64,000 nucleotides of DNA, taken from positions 51,644 to 115,643 of the forward strand of contig CAZJYI010000015.1 of NCBI GenBank assembly GCA_964550025.1, in the 5' to 3' direction. The notes beneath the pieces are model-generated. The model worked only from the letters and a program-made list of their open reading frames with translations. It was not told the origin of the DNA and ran no database searches. Of this stretch, positions 26,287 to 35,649 are shown one piece after another. The DNA is from CAZJYI01 sp964550025 (lineage in GTDB: Bacteria > Verrucomicrobiota > Kiritimatiellia > UBA8416 > CAYOBW01). Positions within the stretch are counted from its first letter, which is position 1; each line of letters starts with the position of its first letter. A program made the position numbers and the translations under genes.

Positions 26287-27168
26287 CTACTGCGCCAACT
26301 TCTCCTTGATCGCCCGGATATGATCCGGGGTTGTACCGCAGCATCCGCCGATGATATTGGCGCCGGCCGCCACGAGCTCGTCCACGCGCGCGGCCATGTC
26401 CTTTGGCGTCTCCGGGAACTGGTCCACACCATTGACGTTCACCGGAATCCCCGCGTTGGCATGCACCAGGATGGGCGTGTCCGCCGTGGCGGCGCGGATC
26501 TCTTTGACGATGTCGATCATACGTTCGATGCCGTTGCCGCAATTGGTGCCGACAATGTGGGCGCCCGCCTCCAGCAGAGCGGGTACGGTATCCGTCGGCG
26601 ACACGCCCATCATGGTACGGTACTCACCTTGAACGGTCTTCTCGAACGTAAAGGTGCAGATCACCTCCAGGCCCGTGTTCTCCCGGGCGGCCTTCACCGC
26701 GAGGGTTGCCTCGTCGATGGCGGCCATTGTCTCTATGCAGCACGCGTCGGCGCCGCCGCGTTCGAGGGCTACGGCCTGTTCCTTGAAAGCATCGTACAGT
26801 TCGTCTTCCGTGACGTCCCCCATAAGGAGCATCTTGCCCGTCGGTCCGATCGAGGCGATGACGTGCCGATCCGGTCCGGCCGCTTCACGCGAGATGGCCG
26901 CGGCCGCCTCGTTGATCTCGGACACGCGTCCGTCAAGGCCGTAGTGGGCGAGCTTGAAGCGCGTTCCGCCGAAACTGTTGGTCTCGACCATGTCGGCCCC
27001 CGCTTCCGCGTAACTGCGGGCGATGCCGAGCACGACGTCCCTGTGTTCTACGCACCACAACTCCGGGCACTCCCCGGGCTGGAGCCCGCTGCGCTGCAGA
27101 AAGGTCCCCCAGGCGCCGTCCGAAACGAGGGTCGCGCCCGCATTGATCTGTTCGCAAATCGTGGTCAT
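26287..27168 (-). CDS. Homocysteine S-methyltransferase family protein
   Basis: A product of 293 residues matching the homocysteine-binding module of MetH and betaine-homocysteine methyltransferases. The zinc ligands are present: Cys210 (GTNCGNG) and Cys276-Cys277 (GGCCGTTPDH). Other landmarks are DGAWGTFLQRSG, ADMVETNSFGGTR and IASIGPTGK. It could methylate homocysteine with the methyl group carried by the adjacent corrinoid protein, or demethylate another thiol or sulfonium compound. The ATG at 27168 has AGGAG about 9 nt upstream, which decides against the GTG at 27177. The gene is flanked by repeats on both sides. Confidence 0.86.
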   Translation of the reverse strand: MTTICEQINAGATLVSDGAWGTFLQRSGLQPGECPELWCVEHRDVVLGIARSYAEAGADMVETNSFGGTRFKLAHYGLDGRVSEINEAAAAISREAAGPDRHVIASIGPTGKMLLMGDVTEDELYDAFKEQAVALERGGADACCIETMAAIDEATLAVKAARENTGLEVICTFTFEKTVQGEYRTMMGVSPTDTVPALLEAGAHIVGTNCGNGIERMIDIVKEIRAATADTPILVHANAGIPVNVNGVDQFPETPKDMAARVDELVAAGANIIGGCCGTTPDHIRAIKEKLAQ

Positions 27169-27251
27169 GACAGCCACTCCTGATGCTTTGCCCTACTAAT
27201 GTGCAGTCCCCTTCTCCTGCGAAGGTCTCACAGTGCATGCCCGGGTCTTGC

Positions 27252-27350
27252 CTTCCCCAATCGTAATCCCACTCTCCCTCTCACCAATCGCCCCGGGGAT
27301 CGCTCCGCGACGATTGGTGCGCGGGAGAGTGCGATTGGGATCGGGAGCCG
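27252..27350. repeat. Palindromic dispersed repeat, family P2 (CCAATCGTAATCCCACTCTC arms)
   Basis: The left arm reads CCAATCGTAATCCCACTCTC then TCACCAATCG. The right arm reads CGATTGGTGCGCGGGAGAGT then GCGATTGGGATCGGG. A second copy is at 41102-41209. Confidence 0.82.
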
Positions 27351-27473
27351 CTGTACATCCCCGCCGCGGACTCTCGACCCCTCGGAGCAGAAGCAGGCTA
27401 CTTGGGTGCGCACGCAACCGACCTTCTGCGACGAGAGCAAATTACCGTATACGACGCGGCAAATGTCCAGAAC

Positions 27474-27504
27474 AAAGGGCGGAGCATTGTCTGCTCCGCC
27501 CTTT
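27474..27504 (-). terminator. Hairpin terminator after the corrinoid protein gene
   Basis: AAAGGGCGGAGCA and TGCTCCGCCCTTT form a perfect 13-bp stem with a TTGTC loop. It starts 26 bp beyond the corrinoid gene stop. Read on the minus strand it ends in TTTGTT, a weak T tract. It could separate the corrinoid gene from, or attenuate transcription into, the next gene. Confidence 0.72.
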
Positions 27505-27529
27505 TGGGATCAACGTTCGCCGGTTCGGT

Positions 27530-28159
27530 CTATGCCACGAAGGCCTTGGCCAGGTCGGCCGCGGACGCTGCGTCCGGAGCGTAACCGTCGGCGCCGATCT
27601 CGTCGCAGAATGCCTGCGTGACGGGTGCGCCACCCACCATGACCTTCGCGCCTGCCAGGTCCGACGCCTTCACGGCGTCAACGACGGCCTTCATGTTCGT
27701 CATGGTCGTCGTCAGAAGGGCCGAGACCCCGATCACGGTGGCGCCGCTTTCCGCGGCCGCCTCGACGAACTTCTCGGGTGCAACGTCAATGCCGATGTCC
27801 ACGACCTTGAAGCCCGCGCCTTCGAGCATCATGCAGACGAGGTTTTTGCCGATGTCGTGCAGGTCGCCCTTGACCGTCCCGACTACGGCCGTCCCGACGG
27901 GTTCGACGCCCGCGGAGGCGAGGTGGGGCTGGAGGACCTCCATGCCGGCCTTCATGGCGCGCGCGGCGATCAGCACTTCAGGAACGTAGACCTCGTTGTT
28001 CTTGAAGCGCTCGCCGATAACACCCATGCCGCTCAGAAGCCCGTCGGTCAGCACGGAGCCGGGGGGCGTGCCCTCGTTCAGCGCCTGCTCGACGAGTTCT
28101 TTCACGTCATTGGCTTTGCCCTTCATCAGGTTCTCAGCGATCTGTTCGAGTACGCTCAC
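27530..28159 (-). CDS. Corrinoid (cobalamin)-binding methyltransferase protein
   Basis: A product of 209 residues with two domains: an N-terminal helical B12 cap (about 1-85) and a Rossmann B12-binding domain with TVKGDLHDIGKNLV. In this D-x-H-x-x-G signature, His101 would ligate cobalt from below. It is the methyl carrier between a donor and acceptor methyltransferase, as in MtaC/MtbC or the B12 module of MetH. GTG at 28159 is the start, supported by GGGAGGAAACC directly upstream and by where homology begins. It is the first gene of the minus-strand methyl-transfer set and divergent from the AraC regulator. Confidence 0.9.
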   Translation of the reverse strand: MSVLEQIAENLMKGKANDVKELVEQALNEGTPPGSVLTDGLLSGMGVIGERFKNNEVYVPEVLIAARAMKAGMEVLQPHLASAGVEPVGTAVVGTVKGDLHDIGKNLVCMMLEGAGFKVVDIGIDVAPEKFVEAAAESGATVIGVSALLTTTMTNMKAVVDAVKASDLAGAKVMVGGAPVTQAFCDEIGADGYAPDAASAADLAKAFVA

Positions 28160-28356
28160 GGTTTCCTCCCTGCTTGTGCTTCCTCCGAGCCCGGATGGCC
28201 CGAGACTGTTGCCTATGCCACGATTAGCAGGCAGAATACGTTTGATTGCTATCCGGCATATAGGTAGATTCTCTTGAAGAGTATGACGATTTTGCTGCCA
28301 TTGGCGCAAAATGTGACCTTGTTGGCTGTTTTCTGCAGTGTTTGTGGGGAAAGCAT
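28160..28356. promoter_or_regulatory. Divergent control region between corrinoid and AraC-type genes
   Basis: 197 bp separate the two divergent start codons. It holds the imperfect inverted sequence CGAGCCCGGATGGCCCGAG and an AT-rich stretch near 28255-28330. AraC-type regulators commonly bind such shared regions. No cobalamin riboswitch core was recognised. The binding site is inferred, not seen. Confidence 0.45.
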
Positions 28357-29589
28357 ATGGCAATCTTGTCGCAACGTCTGATGTCCGACACCATTCGCAC
28401 GGTTGATGAACGCTACCGTGTCCGCCCGAGGTTCATGGATCTGTCGGGAGGGACGGACGGGGATTCGGACGCCCTGACCGTGCTGTCGAACACGCGCCGG
28501 CGGCGAGATTATGCCCTGCAGCAGAGCATCAACATCGGTGAGCCGCATGTCTTCGACGCCGCTCCGGGGGTGGCCGTGTGGGTTGTTGCCCTGGAAGACC
28601 GCCGGCGCATCCACGGCGGTCTTGTTGGCGGGGAAGTCCTGGTGAGGGAGAGACGCGTAGCCGCCGAGGAAACGACCCGCTACCTCACACACCAGGGCAT
28701 GTCCGGGCAGGACGCCGAGCGTTTCCTCGGGCGGCTCCCGGAATGGCCTGCTTCCCGCGTCAGGGAGGCCGCGGCGTTCGCCTTCGAGACCTTCTACCAG
28801 CTGAGTGGCTGGACGCCGGAGCTTGTATTGGAGAACCGCCGCAAGATCCAGCAGCAGAAACAACTCACCCAGGCCATCGAGGACCAGAAACGCGCCGGCG
28901 TGGAAGCGCTGTATGCCTTCGAGAAGGAGAGGGTGCTGCTCTCCAACATCCGCGCCGGCGATCGCAACGGGGCGCGGCGCATTCTCAACGAAATGCTGGC
29001 GGCGATCTACATGTCGTCGCCGAGGCTCGTCGTGCTGCGGGCGCGGGCCATCGAGCTGGTCAGTTGCCTGACACGCGCGGCGATCGAGGACAATCCCCTG
29101 ATGGAGCCGTTGATCGAAGTCAATCACCGCTGGACCGAGCGCCTCATCCGCGCGCAGAGTTTCGAAAGCCTGTCGGGAGAGCTCATGACGGCCCTGGATG
29201 ACTTCATCGACGGCATCTACCTGCACGGCGTGAACCGCTCGAACACGAAAGTGCAGCTTGCCCTCGATTTCATCAGCCGGCACTTCGCCGAGCCGATATC
29301 GCTGCGCGACGTGGCGCACGGGGTCGGCCTGAGCGCATCACGGCTGGCGCACCTGGTGAAGGACTACACGGGAAAGACGGTGGTTCAGATCATTCACGAA
29401 ACGCGCGTGCGCCAGGCACAACGCCTGCTGGAACGTACGTCGGCGACCTGTACGGAGGTTGCGTACGAAGTGGGCTTCGGTGACCAGAGCTACTTCATCA
29501 AGCACTTCAAACGCCTCACCGGCGTCACCCCCGCACGCTACCGGCGCGCAACGCATCGGCGCGCCATGGGCGAGACCGGTGCGAAGTGA
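28357..29589 (+). CDS. AraC-family regulator with PocR-type sensor domain
   Basis: A product of 410 residues. The C-terminal 100 residues are an AraC/XylS DNA-binding domain with two helix-turn-helix units: ISLRDVAHGVGLSASRLAHL and TEVAYEVGFGDQSYFIKHFK, then GVTPARYRR. The N-terminal half (about 30-170) resembles the PocR ligand-binding domain (VAVWVVALEDRRRIHGGLVGGEVLV), found in regulators of corrinoid-dependent pathways. A helical linker (NRRKIQQQKQLTQAIEDQKR) joins them. ATG at 28357 has GGGGA 6 nt upstream. Its divergent position suggests it induces the methyl-transfer genes in response to a methylated substrate. Confidence 0.87.
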   Translation: MAILSQRLMSDTIRTVDERYRVRPRFMDLSGGTDGDSDALTVLSNTRRRRDYALQQSINIGEPHVFDAAPGVAVWVVALEDRRRIHGGLVGGEVLVRERRVAAEETTRYLTHQGMSGQDAERFLGRLPEWPASRVREAAAFAFETFYQLSGWTPELVLENRRKIQQQKQLTQAIEDQKRAGVEALYAFEKERVLLSNIRAGDRNGARRILNEMLAAIYMSSPRLVVLRARAIELVSCLTRAAIEDNPLMEPLIEVNHRWTERLIRAQSFESLSGELMTALDDFIDGIYLHGVNRSNTKVQLALDFISRHFAEPISLRDVAHGVGLSASRLAHLVKDYTGKTVVQIIHETRVRQAQRLLERTSATCTEVAYEVGFGDQSYFIKHFKRLTGVTPARYRRATHRRAMGETGAK

Positions 29590-29644
29590 CGAACGGGCCA
29601 CGGCAGTGTGGGGGGCTGCTCTTGTCGGTGCCGAGACGTGGCCG

Positions 29645-31399
29645 TCAGTCGCTCCCGTTCACCTTCCCGTCCAGGTTCAGGTCGCCCGGAAGGTAGCCTG
29701 TCATCCCCACCTGGTTGGAAACGACAGTGCGGTCTGCCCGGGTGATCCTGCCGTCGCCGTCCGCATCGCCGGCGATCATGCCCCACAGGTTGGAAGAGAG
29801 TTGAACACAGGCGTTGGTTCCGCCGTAGTACCTGTCCGGGCCCGTAGTGAAGTCGTACGCAACCGTGCCGTCGTTCGTGTAGGCTACTGGTTGCGCCGAC
29901 ATTGCCGTCAGGTGGTTGCGATGCACGGCCAGCAGGTAGTAGTGCCCGGGGGAGCACTCCAGGCGCACGTCCTTGCCGCCGTCCGAATTGACGATCGTGC
30001 CGTCGGATTTGACGAAGCACGACACATTGGCGACCGCGGACATATCATTCGTTCGGCGGAGCTGGAGAAGCAACCAGTCGGTGGCGTTTGTTGGAATGGT
30101 GCTGACGGCCGTCATATCAGCCGAGTAGGGGGCGTTGGTCGGTAATCGGCCGGTGGCTGCGAGTGTCGTGCCCATTCTTCCGGACGTAGCTTCGTACGCG
30201 CCTCGTAAGAAAGTCTCGGCGTGCGTGTTGACCGTGAACTCGTACGCGCCCATGTCCACAGCACCGTTGAACACACGCCGGTTGCCCGAGAGGTCTTCCG
30301 TCGGGGAAAGTGTCGGTTGAAGTGCCGCAGCCCTGCCATCTGCTACGGCGGCGTGCGCAGGCAGGCCGCCCGTGTCGATGCACTCTGAAGCCGATGTCAG
30401 CCGGTAGTCGCCGGCAGCGGGGTCCGTGAATGCCGGGTCGGTGCCAATGTTCCCCTCACCGTCGGGGGCAGGGAAGCTGCAACTCTGCCAGAAGGTCGAA
30501 CTCTCGTTGAAGTTCGAAGAGACGCCGGTGAGGTCCGTGTTGGCGAAGACAATGCAGTTATACAGCTCGCAGTGTTGTACGGCAGGGAGCGGGGATGAAC
30601 GGTTGGCAACGACCGTGCAGTTGCGGAGAACCGAGTAGAAGGCCCCGCCTGCGCCCGACTCCGCCGTGTTGCCGACAACAAGGCAATTCTCGAGCATGCA
30701 CGAGTCAGCCCCTCCACACGCCATCGATGACTGGTTGGATGCAACAATGCAATTGACGAGTGTTGCGCGGTACGCTCCCGCTCCAATCTCGCTGATGTTG
30801 TGTGAAAACGTGCACCCTTCGAGCAGTCCGCCGTAGGCCCCGCCCCCGAACGAGAGCGCTTCATTCTCTGAGAGGTCACAGTTCCGTAGAGTTCCCCCGT
30901 AGGAACCGCCGCCGCCGGCCGGGTACGCAACATTGCGCACGAGCCTGCAGCTTTCCGCTCCCGCCTTGCGCGAGTCGCACCAGACTCCCGCCCCTCCGCC
31001 CCTGTGACTTTGCGCGTTCACGTAGCCGTTTGAGACTGTGAACCCTCTCAGGAACGCACCTTCACTGAGTCGTACGCACTGTTGACTCCCTCCGCCGTTG
31101 ATACTTGTGTGCTGGAATCCGCGCACGCTCTCCACGGTCAGATGCATGCCGACGCGGATGGGATTGTACGTCCCGTTGGTCACCAGCACCGTGTCGCCGC
31201 CCGCGGCCGCATCCACCGCGTCCTGAATCATGGTGGCCGCCGTTGCCCAATTGGTGTAGGGGTGGGCGGGGGCGGTATTGCTGACGTTGACGTAGCGCAT
31301 TGCGGCGCGAGTGGAAAACGCAATCACAAGGCTGAAACTTGCGGCGAGAACCAGGCGGAGGTACGCCCCGCGTCGCGAACGGCTGCGGTAAGGATGCAT
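29645..31399 (-). CDS. Secreted right-handed beta-helix protein with dockerin-like tail
   Basis: A product of 584 residues. The signal peptide is MHPYRSRSRRGAYLRLVLAA plus a hydrophobic run to FSTRA. The body has repeated short rungs such as GGTLRNCDLSENEALSFGGG and LLEGCTFSHNIS, and the segment GNRRVFNGAVDMGAYEF, all typical of choice-of-anchor Q domain proteins. The C-terminus (GDADGDGRITRADRTVVSNQ, then PGDLNLDGKVNGSD) is a pair of dockerin-like calcium-binding loops. It is probably an exported surface or carbohydrate-associated protein; no catalytic residues are identified. ATG at 31399 has no clear Shine-Dalgarno. The family is judged by repeat pattern. Confidence 0.78.
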   Translation of the reverse strand: MHPYRSRSRRGAYLRLVLAASFSLVIAFSTRAAMRYVNVSNTAPAHPYTNWATAATMIQDAVDAAAGGDTVLVTNGTYNPIRVGMHLTVESVRGFQHTSINGGGSQQCVRLSEGAFLRGFTVSNGYVNAQSHRGGGAGVWCDSRKAGAESCRLVRNVAYPAGGGGSYGGTLRNCDLSENEALSFGGGAYGGLLEGCTFSHNISEIGAGAYRATLVNCIVASNQSSMACGGADSCMLENCLVVGNTAESGAGGAFYSVLRNCTVVANRSSPLPAVQHCELYNCIVFANTDLTGVSSNFNESSTFWQSCSFPAPDGEGNIGTDPAFTDPAAGDYRLTSASECIDTGGLPAHAAVADGRAAALQPTLSPTEDLSGNRRVFNGAVDMGAYEFTVNTHAETFLRGAYEATSGRMGTTLAATGRLPTNAPYSADMTAVSTIPTNATDWLLLQLRRTNDMSAVANVSCFVKSDGTIVNSDGGKDVRLECSPGHYYLLAVHRNHLTAMSAQPVAYTNDGTVAYDFTTGPDRYYGGTNACVQLSSNLWGMIAGDADGDGRITRADRTVVSNQVGMTGYLPGDLNLDGKVNGSD

Positions 31400-32003
31400 G
31401 TGATTGGTATTGAGTTGGCCGCGTGATATCAACCAGGTTCACACCCATGGTCCAGCATGGCGGAGAGCATGTCAAGACCGACAGCACGGAGAGGATTATC
31501 TGGCGGGAGCAGGCTCGAGGTCGCGGTTTGGAGGCGTACGGTGGATACCCCGTCTCCCTTGACTCGACGGGAACGACGGCGCATGGCCCACGGCAGTGCG
31601 GTTCTCTCTCGCAACGCGTTCGGCGTATTTATGTTACGCAGAATGGTGACGCGAAGGGCGTATGTCATGTTTGCGCATCGGATTGACGATGAAACGGGCC
31701 GCGAGGGGAGTAGCTGGGATTCCCTGCGGCAAATGCTGGGATTGAAGAGAAGCTGGATGGGTCCCCTGCTCGATCCCTCCCCAATCCCAGCATTAGCGAG
31801 AAATCCCCGCTCTGCTCTGCTTGGACCGAGACCGTGGCGCGCTTGAGGTGCGGATAGTCACTGTGTCGTAACGGACCACGAAAAACGCACACCCGTGGCG
31901 CATGGCCTGCAATGCCCCATCCTGCTTTGACTTGCCGGTGGCGTTCTGTCAGCCTACTTCCTCCAACGTACCGTGGAGAAGGAAAGCGACCCGAGGAAGA
32001 TCC
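31400..32003. other. Spacer with an inverted repeat at 31732-31794
   Basis: AATGCTGGGATTG (31732-31744) and CAATCCCAGCATT (31782-31794) are perfect 13-base inverted arms around a 37-base loop. The frames here lack domains. Bases 31993-32002 (CGAGGAAGAT) form the ribosome binding site of the next gene. The promoters of the divergent genes at 31399 and 32004 probably lie here. Confidence 0.6.
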
Positions 32004-33254
32004 ATGAATGTCAACATTCTGCTCTTTGCCGCCGGAATGCTGGCGGCGGTCCTACAGGCTTCTGCAGAAGACTGGCCCCAGCTGCACGGACCACGTCGTG
32101 ACAACAAGTCGACGGAGACCGGCCTCCTGAAGAAGTGGCCTGAAGGCGGTCCGGAGATGATTTGGACGGCGGGCGGCATCGGCAAAGGGTTTGCCGGGGT
32201 GACGATTGTCGCCGGACGGATTTATACGGCCGGTGACATTGACGGCAAGACGGTTGTGTCGGCACTGGATGACCGAAGCGGCAAGCTCGTTTGGCAGACG
32301 GAGAACGGCAAGGCATACACCGGTTCTTTTCCCAACGCGCGGGTGGTGCCGACCTACAGCGACGGCAAACTCTACCATCTGGGTGGGGGGGGTGACGCCG
32401 CTTGTCTCGATGCGGAATCCGGCGAGGAGCTCTGGACGCGCAACATCGTCACCGAGCTCGGATGCCGTGAGCCGCGCTGGGGGCTGATGGATGCCCCGTT
32501 GGTGGACGGCGAGCGGGTGGTCTACTGCATAGGGGCGCCGGACGTGGCGCTGACCGCGTTCGACAAACGCTCGGGCAAGACGGTCTGGCAGACGACCGGC
32601 ATTGATGCCGTCCGCGGCTACTCCGTCCCGACTCTCGTCGATTACGGCGGTTTGCGGCAGATCATCATGCCGATGGCTGATTTGGTCATCGGCGTTGAGG
32701 CCGATACGGGCCGATTGCTGTGGACGTACGACTATCCGGTGAAGTACGGCGCAATGGTGAACGAACCGGTTTATCACGACGGACGGATTGTGCTTTCGGC
32801 GGTGTTCCGGAAGAAGCTGACGATGCTCCGTCTGAATGTTGACGGGAAGAACTGTTCCGTTTCCGAAGTGTGGAAGGTCGAGGAGTTGGACAATGAAATG
32901 AGCGGCAACATCCTCGTTGACGGCTACATCTACGGGTTGGCGGACAATGACCACCGCAAGCGCTATTGGGCATGCGTCGAGTGGGCGACCGGCAAGACGA
33001 TGTATCGGCACGATGTGATGCCCAAACAGCGATTCGGGGCCATCACCTATGCCGAAGGCATGCTGTACGTCCTGAACGACCTCGGTACGGTCGACCTGGT
33101 CCCCGCGACCCCGGACGGTTTCGAGCCCGTCAGCCGGTTCGAGCTCCCGAACCGCAGAGGCAAGCAGTACTGGGCCCACCCGATCGTCTGCAACGGTCGT
33201 CTCTACCTGCGCCACGAAGACCGGATCTACGTCTACGACATCAAGAAGAGATAG
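32004..33254 (+). CDS. Exported PQQ-type beta-propeller protein
   Basis: A product of 416 residues with a signal peptide (MNVNILLFAAGMLAAVLQASA) and mature start EDWPQLHGPRRDNKSTETGL, the usual opening of planctomycete-type PQQ-like repeat proteins. Several propeller blades end in the tryptophan docking motif: ALDDRSGKLVWQT, CLDAESGEELWTR, AFDKRSGKTVWQT and GVEADTGRLLWTY. No dehydrogenase active-site residues were recognised, so it is probably a structural or binding propeller in the periplasm. The ATG at 32004 has GAGGAAG about 5 nt upstream. Confidence 0.85.
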   Translation: MNVNILLFAAGMLAAVLQASAEDWPQLHGPRRDNKSTETGLLKKWPEGGPEMIWTAGGIGKGFAGVTIVAGRIYTAGDIDGKTVVSALDDRSGKLVWQTENGKAYTGSFPNARVVPTYSDGKLYHLGGGGDAACLDAESGEELWTRNIVTELGCREPRWGLMDAPLVDGERVVYCIGAPDVALTAFDKRSGKTVWQTTGIDAVRGYSVPTLVDYGGLRQIIMPMADLVIGVEADTGRLLWTYDYPVKYGAMVNEPVYHDGRIVLSAVFRKKLTMLRLNVDGKNCSVSEVWKVEELDNEMSGNILVDGYIYGLADNDHRKRYWACVEWATGKTMYRHDVMPKQRFGAITYAEGMLYVLNDLGTVDLVPATPDGFEPVSRFELPNRRGKQYWAHPIVCNGRLYLRHEDRIYVYDIKKR

Positions 33255-33593
33255 CGCCCCGACAACACCGGCTGCGACCGAGCCCTGCGCACGCTGGAGC
33301 ACGGTCTCTCCCTTTGGCTTCGCGTGGAGGCGGTCCGGGTGTAGCCGGATCCTCCAGGAGGCGGAAGAAGACCCGTTCCATATGCTGAAGGGGCGGCTTC
33401 CACGCCGTCCGTGCCCGTGAAAAGGGCGAGACGAAGAAACCGTGCATGCATGAGGGGCCTGGGAGTCTTAGGGCCAGGGAGTCTTGGAGTTGCACGAATG
33501 CACGCCTTCTGGTAGCATCACAACTATCGTCTTTCTTGGGCGGGTGTCCGTGCCGGCAGGAAGGAGTCTTTCGAGGTGAAGAGGAGGCGGAAC
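33255..33593. other. Gene-free spacer before the first beta-helix gene
   Basis: It contains a reiterated GGGAGTCTT word (about 33457-33490) and a GC-rich block with GTAGCCGGATCCTCCAGGAG. The leader GAGGAGGCGGAAC directly precedes the next start codon. No gene is supported. Confidence 0.55.
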
Positions 33594-35543
33594 ATGGGAA
33601 CCGACCCGACACGTTGTCTGCCTGTCTCCATGTGTCTCGTTCTTGTCGCCAGTCATGTCTTGGGGCAGGGCTCGCTGGCTCCGCCGGGGAATCCGGGACC
33701 GACGATGAAGAGCCTGGATCAGGTTGAATCGCGGACGCCCATATCGCGTGTGCCTTTCACAGTCACGCGGGGAGGGTCGTACTATCTCACGACCAATCTC
33801 AGCGCCGGAGTCGGAGAAGACGGGATTGTCGTTGACGGTGACGGCGTAACCATCGACCTGAACGGCTTCTCGCTGACCGGCTCCGGGCTGGATTCCGGCA
33901 GCGGCATACGCCAGAAATCCGGCAGCGGTCTCAGCGTCCACAATGGTGTGCTGTCTTCCTGGCGAGGCGCGGACAACGGGGGCATTCGCGCCGTCGGTGG
34001 TGACTGCCAGGTCGTGCGTATCCGCGTGCGTAACTGCCTCGACGGCATACATGCCGGTGGGGAAGGCTCCCATGTCCTCTACTGTTCGGTCTACGATTGC
34101 GACCGGGACGGCATCTACGTCGGTCCCGGCGGTACGGTGAACGCGTGTACGGCGTCCAGCAACGGGCGGGACGGTATTCGAGCGGGCGATGGGTGCATGG
34201 TCAGCGATTGCGCGACCTACGAAAACGTCGAGGACGGGATCCACGTGGGCGAGGGAACGACCGTCAGCCGGTGCGGCGTGAAGAACAACCACGAAGACGG
34301 GATCGATGCGGGGTACGGCTGTACGCTGACTCAGTGTACGGTCGCCGAGAACTGGCGTGACGGCATCCACGCGCCGTACCACTCCCGGATCAGTCGCTGC
34401 ATCGCGTACAGGAACGGCAGGGACGGCATCGGCGCCAATGGATACGGAACTGCCGTTCTTGATTGCGTGAGTCGGCTGAACGATGACGACGGCATAGTCG
34501 TTGGCTACAAGAGCCGGGTGACCGGCAATAGCAGCGGCGACAACGCCCAAGACACGGCGGACGGCGCAGGCATCCAGGTCAATGGCGAGGACAGCCACGT
34601 TGAAAACAACACGATACAGAACAACCAGCGCGGACTGCACATCGCGACCTCAAACAGCGTCGTGTCACATAACGCGGTCTGGGGCAATGCCGACAACTAC
34701 GAGATTGACCCGGGCAACCAACTGGAACTCCTGCTCTGCGAGGTGCCCGAGACGGTGGAGTGGCCGTGTCTGGTGCGGCTTGCAGGGACGCTGATCTGTT
34801 CTGAGACAGGCACCAATGGCATTACGATCGATGCCGACGATGTCACGATCGACCTGGACGGACATGCACTGCAGGGACCCGGCGTGGGCAGCGGGCACGG
34901 CATCTACCAGACCGCTGCACACAGCAACTTGTGCCTGTGCAACGGCAGCGTTGTGGAATGGCAGGGGGCGTTCAAGAGCGGCGTTTACGCTGCCGGTGGC
35001 AACAACGGGATATCGGGCGTGTCGGCGCACCGCAATCGCGACGGCATCCTGTGCGGCCGGCAGGGGCGCATCACGGCCGTGAGCGCTTGCGCGAACGCCT
35101 ACGACGGCATCTTCGCCTCGAACCACGGCGCGCTTTCCGACTGCCATGCACACGGAAACGGTTACCGCGGCGTGTGGGTCATCGACTACACGACGGTCAC
35201 GCGATGCTACGCTCATACCAATGTCCTTGACGGCATCCACGCCGATGGCTTCTGCCACGTGACCGACAGTGCGTTCAGCGCGAATGGCAGGGCCACCTCG
35301 GGGGCCGGCATCCGCGTGTCGGGAACAGGCAGCCAGATGGACGGTAACGGTCTGAATCGCAATGTGTACGGTATCCAGGTTGAAGATCTCTCCTATCACA
35401 ACGTCATCTTGCGAAATGTCGCCAGGGGCAGTCGCAGGGGGCACTACGAATTGCGGACCAGTAACTCGGGCCCGGTGTCGACGGAACCGCACATGGAGGC
35501 CAGTCCATATGCAAACTTTGAATTCACCGTGCCTGTCCCATAG
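33594..35543 (+). CDS. Secreted right-handed beta-helix protein, first of a tandem pair
   Basis: A product of 649 residues with a signal peptide ending near LVASHVLGQG. It is built of short parallel beta-helix rungs of 20-25 residues carrying D-G-I (EDGIVVDGDGVTIDLNGF, RDGIRAGDGCMVSDC, EDGIDAGYGCTLTQC). The first half (about 60-370) is echoed by a second half beginning TNGITIDADDVTIDLDG, so the protein arose by internal duplication. NosD and pectate-lyase-type proteins share the fold, but no catalytic residue set is identified. The ATG at 33594 has GAGGAGG about 6 nt upstream. The paralogue at 35650 follows 106 bp later on the same strand. Confidence 0.82.
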   Translation: MGTDPTRCLPVSMCLVLVASHVLGQGSLAPPGNPGPTMKSLDQVESRTPISRVPFTVTRGGSYYLTTNLSAGVGEDGIVVDGDGVTIDLNGFSLTGSGLDSGSGIRQKSGSGLSVHNGVLSSWRGADNGGIRAVGGDCQVVRIRVRNCLDGIHAGGEGSHVLYCSVYDCDRDGIYVGPGGTVNACTASSNGRDGIRAGDGCMVSDCATYENVEDGIHVGEGTTVSRCGVKNNHEDGIDAGYGCTLTQCTVAENWRDGIHAPYHSRISRCIAYRNGRDGIGANGYGTAVLDCVSRLNDDDGIVVGYKSRVTGNSSGDNAQDTADGAGIQVNGEDSHVENNTIQNNQRGLHIATSNSVVSHNAVWGNADNYEIDPGNQLELLLCEVPETVEWPCLVRLAGTLICSETGTNGITIDADDVTIDLDGHALQGPGVGSGHGIYQTAAHSNLCLCNGSVVEWQGAFKSGVYAAGGNNGISGVSAHRNRDGILCGRQGRITAVSACANAYDGIFASNHGALSDCHAHGNGYRGVWVIDYTTVTRCYAHTNVLDGIHADGFCHVTDSAFSANGRATSGAGIRVSGTGSQMDGNGLNRNVYGIQVEDLSYHNVILRNVARGSRRGHYELRTSNSGPVSTEPHMEASPYANFEFTVPVP

Positions 35544-35649
35544 GGGCTTGGGACGCGTGATGAGACCAGGAGCGGCGAGTGGAGCCGTCGTGCCGGTGTT
35601 CGACGGTATTTGTGCGCGGGTCGTGTCTCGCGAGGTGCGGATCGGCGGC

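Noticed and set aside
28160..28356. Cobalamin riboswitch upstream of the corrinoid gene
   Set aside because: The conserved B12-box core was not found on either strand.
31457..31846. 129-codon frame in the spacer before the PQQ propeller gene
   Set aside because: Composition is Arg-rich without a domain, and it spans an inverted repeat.
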